From: Fistularia commersonii
Taxonomy: Eukaryota; Chordata; Actinopteri; Syngnathiformes; Fistulariidae
Length of the DNA: 64,000 bases
Direction of reading: 5' to 3'
Assembly (NCBI GenBank): GCA_037954325.1
Contig: JBBMNZ010000006.1
Location: 2,053,001 to 2,117,000, forward strand
Positions within the stretch are counted from its first letter, which is position 1. Each line of letters opens with the position of its first letter. Under the pieces are notes generated by a model. That model saw only the letters and a program-made list of their open reading frames with translations. It was not told the DNA's origin and searched no databases. Below, piece by piece: positions 57,281 through 64,000 of the stretch. Made by a program: the position numbers and the translations under genes.

Positions 57281-59003
57281 TCAGAGGCGGTAACATGGCC
57301 GTGTCAGGTACCCCGAGAAATCCTGGTCGTCGTCGAGGGTCGCGACCCCGAGGTCCTCCGTTAGCGGAGGCGGGTCGAGCTGAGCGTCGCCTTCCTCCTC
57401 CTCCTCGTCGTCGTCGTCCTCGGCCTCCTGCAGACGCCTGCCCAGGATGATGGTGTGGATGCTCACCTCCTCCCCCGCCGCCGCCGCCGCCGCCGCCGCC
57501 GTCCAGACCTCCGGTTGGGGGTCGAAGATGTCCAACGGCAGGAAGGATGTTTTCTGCGTCACCTCGTAAACGGACGCCGGCGGAGTCGGGGAGGTTGACG
57601 AGAGGAGGCGTTCGGCCGCGTAGACGTCGTAGCCTCTCCCGCCGCTGCGGTCGGCGAACTCCGTGTCGCCGTCGCACGACGACAGGCTCGTGTTGGATGT
57701 GGGCGACGGCGCTTCGACGAGGACGGGCACGGACAGGGAGACGGTTTCCGGCACCAGGACCAGAACCTTCGGCTGATGGCGAATGGACGTCTGATGCGCA
57801 GCAGGCAGACGGGAAAAAAAAAAATTCAGGACGGCGGACGGCTCCCGGTGAGTTGTCTCAGGAAATTATAATTTTAAAATAAATGTAAATACATGGTGTA
57901 TGAATATATATACAAAAACACAAGCGAGGTGTTGGAAGGTGTTGGATGGTTGAAGTTTAGCCGCGATATGTAGCAAACGCATTGCATTTAGCAACACATC
58001 GTAGCATTGTGTGTGGAGCCGCTAAGCTAAGTTAAGCGATAGCGCACCAAACCCCCCCCTGCACGGTAAATACACTTAAAAAAAAAAAAAAAAAAATTCT
58101 TCACACTCTTTGATTATCATCATTCATCTATACATTATTTGTTATTTATAGAGTATATTTTTTTTATTAACTTAAACAGGATAATGGAATGCATTGGAAT
58201 GAAGGAAGAAAAAGAAATAGCATTTCAATACGTTTTAATGGGGGACTTTAATTTGATATACGAATAAATTGAGTAAGCTCGTAAGTCGAGGTATTATTTT
58301 ACTGTATAGATCTTTTTGTGTGTGAAAAAAATATATATCTATGCACATGTACATAAAAAAAGGTTGCATGTACATTGACAGTTGTGCCACAACGTAATTA
58401 TCTTTTTTTTTCTTGATTGAACAACAGCTTCTATTTTCCCCAATGCAGGCCTTGTATCACACACACACACACACACACACAATAATTTAATGTCACTTGC
58501 ATAATGTTTCTTGCAGAATTACAGAATTTCTGAATGAGAATTACAGGTTTAAAAAAAAAAAAAATCCAGACAAAACTGTTGCAACACTATTTGCTTTGTG
58601 TGTGTGTGTGTGTGTGTGTGTGTTTAGGAGCGGCAGCAGCTGCACATCTTTGTCTTGCTTTTTTTTTTCCACCCCTCAGTCCAACCACAAACTCCTCCGC
58701 AGTGTGTGTGTGTGTGTCTCATTCTGGAGTGTATTTGCTGTTGAGCTTTCTCAGAAAAAAAAAAAAAAAAAAAAAAAAAAATCACACACACACACACCAA
58801 AACAATGTGTGTGATAATTCACTGATCCCATGTTGCATCAAATCCATGCCATATATTTGCCTTGAACTCTAAAGTAGGTCACTAGCAGGGGAAGGTCAAC
58901 ATTTCGGACCAGAACAACGTATTCCTGGAAGGGAATCGGTGCCGGACAGTTCTTAGAACTGTTCACTTCGAAAGCATCTGACGGCTGCCGCTCCGTCACC
59001 ACG

Positions 59004-59040
<37 letters not shown>

Positions 59041-62000
59041 ACCAATCTGCTGCACTTTTTTGACCGCAGACACAGAGCAGGGCAGGAAGCCTGACAAGGA
59101 ACCCAGGGTATCAGTTGGCTTAGCAAAAGCGGCAGATGGTGCAGGAATGAGAAAACAGGAAGAGCAAGGCTGGTCTCCAACCCATTATTAAGTAAAACAG
59201 AATAATGCAAGTAATAAAATGAAATAAAAACATCAAATGAGAAGACCAAATGCAACTGGGATGTCCAGGGGGGAATCTGGGGCTGCATTGAATTTACTCC
59301 CCAAGAAGAAAAGTAGCGGATTGCTCACCAGGATGGTTGGGAGATGTGTCCTCAGACAGAAGTAGCCGGCAAATCCAGACAGGACCAGGACGACCAGGAC
59401 GGACAACACTAAGATGCACAGCGGCACCGAGATCAGCGCGTCTGAGAAGGAGCAGAAGCAGATGCAGTGATTCGAACAATGATTTGAACAGTGATTCAAA
59501 CAGTGACTCAAACGGGGATTCGAACAGTGATTCAAACAGTGATTCGAACAGGGATTCAAACAAGGATTCATACAGTGATTCGAACAGTGATTCGAACAGT
59601 GATTCAAACAGTGACTCAAACGGGGATTCGAACAGTGATTAAAACAGTGATTCGAACAGGGATTCATACAGTGATTCGAACAGTGATTCAAACAGTGACT
59701 CAAACGGGGATTCGAACAGTGATTCAAACAGTGATTCGAACAGGGATTCAAACAGGGATTCATACAGTGATTCAAACAGTGACTCAAACAGTGTCGAAGA
59801 GAGTTCAGCCGCCTTCGTCCCAGGAAAGCCGCCGGCCCTGACGGCCTTAGCCCCAGAGTGCTGAAAGGATGTGCCTTTCAGCTGTGTGGGATCTTCTCCC
59901 ATCTCTTCAACCTGAGCCTGACCCAGATGGTTGTCCCCGACCGGTGGAAAACCTCATGTCTGGTTCCAGTGCCCGAGGTGAAGCATCCCAGCACACACAG
60001 CGACTACAGACCGGTGGCCCTGACATCACACGTCATGAAGTCGCTGGAGAGGCTCGTCCTGAGGCACCTTCGCACAGTCGTCGGACCTTCGCTGGACCCC
60101 CTGCGGTTCGCGTACCAGCCCCGGATAGGAGTGGAAGACGCCATCATCTATCTGCTGCACAGAATCTACACACACCTGGAGGAGGCAGGAAGCACTGTGA
60201 GAGTCATGTTCTTTGACTTCTCCAGTGCTTTTAACACCATTCGACCTGCCCTGCAGAAATTCTCAGATGACTCTGCCATCGTGGGCTGCATCAACGGAGG
60301 CCAGGAGGAGGAGTACAGGAGCGTGGAGGACAGGTTTGTGGAGTGGTGTGGACTGAACCAGCTCAATGTCACAAAGACAAAGGAGCTGGTGGTGGATTTC
60401 AGGAAACAGAGGACCCATCCGACCCCAGTCACCATCAGGGGTACAGAGGTGGACATTGTGGACAGTTATAAGTACCTGGGTGTCCACTTGGACAATAAAC
60501 TGGACTGGACTATTAACACCAACGCCAGCTTCAAGAAGGGTCAGAGCCGCCTGTTCTTCCTCAGGAGGCTCAGATCTTTCAACGTCTGCAGGACCGTGCT
60601 GCAGATGTTCTACCACTCGGTGGTGTCCGGCGTCATCTTCTACGCTGTTGTGTGCTGGGGCAGCAGGATCAAGACAGCTGATGCTAACAGACTCAACAAG
60701 CTCATCAGGAGAGCTGGGTCTGTCCTGGGCGTGGAGCTGGAGTCTGTGGTGCAGGTGTCAGAGAGGAGGATGCTGAAGAAGCTCCTCAGCATCATGGACA
60801 ACATCCATCACCCCCTGCATGCCACACTGACGTCCTGTAAGAGCTCTTTCAGCCGTAGACTGATACCACCGAGGAGCTCCACTGAACGCCACAGGAGGTC
60901 TTTCCTCCCCGAGGCGATCAGACTTTTTAATTCCTCTCCATTCAGCCGCCGGCAACCATAACAACCTATCTTTAACTTAAAAACAAACAAAAATGTGCAA
61001 TATCTCATTTCTGTGCAATATTCAGACACTGTGCAATATTTCATCTCATAACTGCTACACTATAATGTTCCCTTCTATCATACTATTGTGCACTCCTTAC
61101 CTCACTTGTTACTAAGACACTTATAGTTTTATCACTGCTTACGAAGACACTTTATAGTTTCACTGAAACACTTTATAGTTTATAGTTTATTTTTATTTCT
61201 AATTCTGCCTTTCTTTTATTATTTATTACTGTTTTATATTCTGTAACTCTGGCACTGCAATTTCCTTCGGGATTAATAAAGTTGTTCTTATTCTTAAACA
61301 GTGATTCGAACAGGGATTCAAACAGGGATTCATACAGTGATTCAAACAGTGATTCAAACAGTGACTCAAACAGTGATTCGAACAGTGATTCAAACAGTGA
61401 CTCAAACAGTGATTCAAACAGTGATTCAAACAGTGACTCAAACAGTGATTCGAACAGTGATTCAAACAGTGACTCAAACAGTGATTCAAACAGTGACTCA
61501 AACAGTGATTCAAACAGTGACTCGATCAGTGATTCAATCAGTGATTCGATCAGTGATTCGATCAGTGATTCGCACAACCATACCATCGTTAAAGGCACCA
61601 GGGGTCGAGGCACACCGGGGCTGGCCGTAGTCTGATTGTCTTTGGACGATGCCGTTGGAGACCCGCGCTGAGACGCAGTAGCTTCTGCCGGAAGACAGGT
61701 CCTTCAGGACGGTCCTACCCAGGGTTTTGGAATCGAGGAAAAACTGGGAAAAGGGGGAGAAAATACAGCGTTATTCCAGTGGGCAGGGTCAGGTGGAGGT
61801 GAGGAGTAATCCCTAAACGAAAACCCTGAACGCTGCGGAGCTAAGATTTTAGCTAACAGTGATGAAAAGATGCAAACACCTGTTTAAATGATGCTAATAA
61901 AGGGCTAGCTGATGCTAATACGGGTGTTCCAGAGCCAGCCATGCTAAATGAAAATCCACCAAGTACATATTTTTATTTTATCATATATATATTTTAAAAG

Positions 62001-64000
62001 CTTTACGCCCACACTCTTCACACTCTTATAAACCCTTCCGATGCTCTTCAAAGTGTAGCGATCTGAATCACCGCTGAGATGCAGAGAATGATGTGATGTT
62101 GCTGAACCAACCAGAGGTCAGGACAAAGAAAATAACTGAAATAATAAATATATAAGAAAGTGTTTTTTTTTTTTTGTTTGTTTGTTTTTTTACTTCGAAA
62201 ACCGGTTGTGTTGCAGAAAATCTGTGGATTAAAAATTCCGATTTTTAAGCTGCCATACGATTTTATAGCACAGAGTTTTAGCAATTTTACATCATATGCA
62301 TATATATATATATACTTAATACAGTGAGACTGTGAAAGGTGAGCCGCGATACAGCGAGGGACGACCATATATCCTAAAAAAAAGGTACTAAAAGGCCAGT
62401 CAAACAGAATAACGGTATCTAAGTCTCTTCTCTGCATGTATTGGACGTACAGAGGATTCTAGAAGACGTTTCTCACAATCCCACAGTGACAAGAAATTAA
62501 CAAAATAATAATAATAATAATGATAGAGTGCACTGTTATATTAAACTGAGGTATCAAGTATAAAGTGAGTGCGGACACAAACTGATATTTGACTACATGA
62601 AAGAGTAGCAGCAAAGGCTGTTTTTTAAATTTTTTGTACAGTACAAAATAGCAGTAGTGCAAAAAAAAAAAAAAAAGACTGACAGTGACAGTTATGATTA
62701 AAAAAAAAATGACTGAAAAGTGACACACTCACTCAGTTTAACATAATCAACACCGCAAACTACCGTATTTTCTGCACTTGAAGGCGCACCGGATTATAAG
62801 GTGCACCATCAATGAATGGCCTATTTAAATTTTTTTTTTTTCATATATAAGGCGCACTGCATTATAAGGCTCAGAGATGAGAAGCTACAGTAGCGGCTGG
62901 GGTTGCTTCATGCATCCACTGAATGGAGCTGAGCTAAAGGGAATGTCAACAAAACACTCAGATAAGTCAGTCAAACTTTATTAATAGAATATAAACCAAC
63001 GTTCTGACAACTCTGTTCACTCCAGAAACAAGTTTATGCATTCATAATACGGTACCGTACGTACCGGTAGCTCTTACCGGTATTTCCGCCGCCTTCGTTG
63101 AAAACAATGTATTTCCAACTCCATTTGTCACAGTTCAAAGTGTTTCATAAAACGAAAGCACCAAGAAAGACCGTCTCTAAATTCATTGATGTTCATGTCG
63201 CTAGCTAGCTAGCTAGCGCTGTTGCCTTCATTGGAATAGTGACTGTAGAGACGCTACTTCTTGCCGCTCTCTGTTTAACAACCCACTGTTCAAGTTTGTC
63301 CTTTAACTCTAGCCATCTCGCTTTGCTCCCTCGGAAACTCTGTTTAGTCGTCTTTACTCGGCGCAGGCCGCCTTGCTGCTTCTTCCACTTCTGCACCACT
63401 GATTCGTTAATGTTGAATTCTCTGACTGCTGCTCTATTTCCGTGTTCTACTGCGTGACCGATCGCCTTGAGTTTAAACTCTGCGTCGTAAGCATGTCTCT
63501 TGAAAGGTACCGTTTTGGGGTCTTTACAGACACACAAGTGGGGTGGGACTGGAATTACCCTCTACTGTTTTTACCGCTGCTACTTCGGCAACCCACACAC
63601 ACACACACACAAATGGAAATGAAAATGCACGCTTCGCGCAGTCATATATCCCAGCATGCACCGGGTGCTACTTCTTTTACGGGAGAAAATGGCGGCTGCT
63701 TCCCGTAGTTGTGAGACCTCTTGCGGCTCAATGTTGATCCATAATATAAGGCGCACTGGATTATAAGGCGCACTGTCGGTTTTTGAGAAGATTTAAGGCT
63801 TTTAGGTGCGCCTTATAGTGTGGAAAATACGGTACCTGGGGCGTGGTTGCCGAGTTGCTTTGGACCCTGAGCTGATAGTTGAACTTTTTGTAGATGGGGG
63901 TCAAGTGTGGCAGGGGAGAACGAAGGTCAACGCACAGGTTCTTGCCGCAGGGGGTCACGGACACCAGCGGCGGCTCCAGGACGGCTACAGAGCCCAACGG
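57281..64000 (-). CDS. IFNAR2-like class II cytokine receptor with long tail (partial; CRFB1/2 group)
   Basis: Four 3' exons lie in the window and join in phase: 63836-63984 (start of fibronectin-III domain 2, VLEPPLVSVTPCGKNLCVDL), 61584-61743 (DLSSGRSYCVSARVSNGIVQ), 59329-59441 (membrane segment VPLCILVLSVLVVLVLSGFA, then LRTHLPTIL) and 57281-57790 (tail). The signal peptide and domain 1 exons are beyond 64000. The tail of about 170 residues carries tyrosines in STAT-docking-like contexts (GYDVYAAE, SVYEVT, SGYLTR), an acidic run EDDDDEEEEE and an eight-alanine run from a GCC repeat. Type I interferon receptor chains of this group bind JAK1 and recruit STATs. The position upstream of il10rb equals human IFNAR2. 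The exon at 61584 could instead end at 61599 (GTGCCT donor). A pogo-type element touches the 63836 splice donor. Confidence 0.8.
57476..57501. repeat. (GCC)n in the receptor tail exon
   Basis: About eight GCC units encode an alanine run (WTAAAAAAAAGEE) in the cytoplasmic tail on the minus strand. Likely length-variable. Confidence 0.9.
59005..59034. repeat. (AC)n microsatellite
   Basis: About 15 AC units in the last intron of the long-tailed receptor; others in this intron are at 58458-58480 and 58597-58623 (TG). Confidence 0.95.
59465..59790. repeat. 12-bp minisatellite, left half
   Basis: Units CAGTGATTCAAA, CAGTGATTCGAA, CAGTGACTCAAA and CAGGGATTCAAA repeat about 27 times. The pattern resumes at 61296, on the far side of the LINE. 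The 12-bp unit keeps frames open on both strands (Ser-Asp-Ser-Asn one way), which are not genes. Confidence 0.95.
59791..61295 (+). mobile_element. 5'-truncated L2/CR1-type LINE with RT and 3' UTR
   Basis: It begins inside the RT-associated motif RKAAGPDGLSPRVLK (about 59820) and keeps one long open frame to 60961. RT motifs seen are VPDRWKTSCLVPVPE, SDYRPVALTS, FDFSSAFNTI (motif A, catalytic Asp) and KFSDDSAIVG (motif C). Between A and C only a few residues remain, so motif B (usually APQGTVLSP in relatives) is missing by an in-frame deletion of roughly 80-90 residues. The thumb-like region (YLGVHLDNKLDW, LFFLRRLRSF) and C-terminus (FLPEAIRLFNSS) are intact. The 3' UTR ends TTCCTTCGGGATTAATAAAG. 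It cannot be active. Confidence 0.9.
61296..61572. repeat. 12-bp minisatellite, right half
   Basis: Same units as 59465-59790, about 23 copies, ending in CAGTGATTCGATCAGT variants about 12 bp from the end of the receptor exon (61584). Confidence 0.95.
62761..63834 (-). mobile_element. Pogo-type element with transposase N-terminus
   Basis: Inverted ends TACCGTATTTTCTGCACTTG and GTGGAAAATACGGTA, with the repeated phrase GGATTATAAGGCGCACTG. On the minus strand, 63205-63510 encodes a CENP-B/pogo-type DNA-binding region (RHAYDAEFKLKAIGHAVEHG, NRAAVREFNINESVVQKWKK, WLELKDKLEQWVVKQRA). It stops before any catalytic domain. TA flanks both ends. The right end is the 5' splice site of the receptor exon at 63836. 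Confidence 0.8.

Noticed and set aside
58838..59032. Possible extra tail exon of the long-tailed receptor (minus, TERQPSDAFEVNSSKNCPAP)
   Set aside because: The membrane exon and the tail exon already join in phase 0, and no good donor closes this piece.
59282..61635. Ser-Asp-Ser-Asn repeat open frame resembling a bacterial SD-repeat surface protein, and FESLFESL repeats on the other strand
   Set aside because: Direct result of a 12-bp minisatellite in a receptor intron, interrupted by a LINE; not a gene.

Overview
The window is teleost fish nuclear DNA. The genes are split by GT-AG introns that are full of long (AC)n microsatellites, minisatellites, L2-type LINE tails, Tc1/pogo/Tigger and hAT transposon relics and short repeats typical of fish genomes. 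Every gene I can assemble lies on the minus strand. Exon models were built by hand from splice sites, reading-frame phase and protein family resemblance; no alignment or transcript evidence was available.

Layout, low to high coordinate. At 1-560 there are a few exon-like pieces of an unidentified minus-strand gene with a CpG/ETS promoter-like patch near 985-1215. At 2667-13499 a 15-exon gene encodes a 780-residue RRP1B-type nucleolar rRNA-processing protein. From 14865 to the right edge lies a cluster of five class II cytokine receptor (CRFB) genes, all transcribed leftward: IFNGR2-like (crfb6) at 14865-20667, an IFNAR1-like/CRFB5 chain at 22585-32034, IL10RB (crfb4) at 36013-41832, a short-tailed IFNAR2-like chain at 45643-52717, and a long-tailed IFNAR2-like chain from 57281 past the window edge.

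Read in the direction of transcription the order is IFNAR2-like, IFNAR2-like, IL10RB, IFNAR1-like, IFNGR2. This is the same order and orientation as human IFNAR2-IL10RB-IFNAR1-IFNGR2 on chromosome 21. The receptor genes share the same exon phase series (1-2-1-0-1-0), as expected of tandem duplicates. Together they would supply chains for type I interferon, interleukin-10-family and interferon-gamma receptors acting through JAK/STAT at the plasma membrane. Interferon-response-like sites (GAAANNGAAA) lie just upstream of two of them.

Points most worth checking are: a second 61-nt signal-peptide exon inside the IFNAR1-like gene; a DSGxxS degron-like motif in that receptor's tail; a pogo element inserted exactly at a 5' splice site of the rightmost receptor; a tail without tyrosines on one receptor; four perfect CTCF-core matches, two of them carried by a dispersed repeat; a LINE that lost its RT motif B in frame and sits inside a 12-bp minisatellite; and a Tigger-like element whose end has been amplified into a ~190-bp tandem array. 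I found no unprecedented system; the locus is a known type with unusual local structure.
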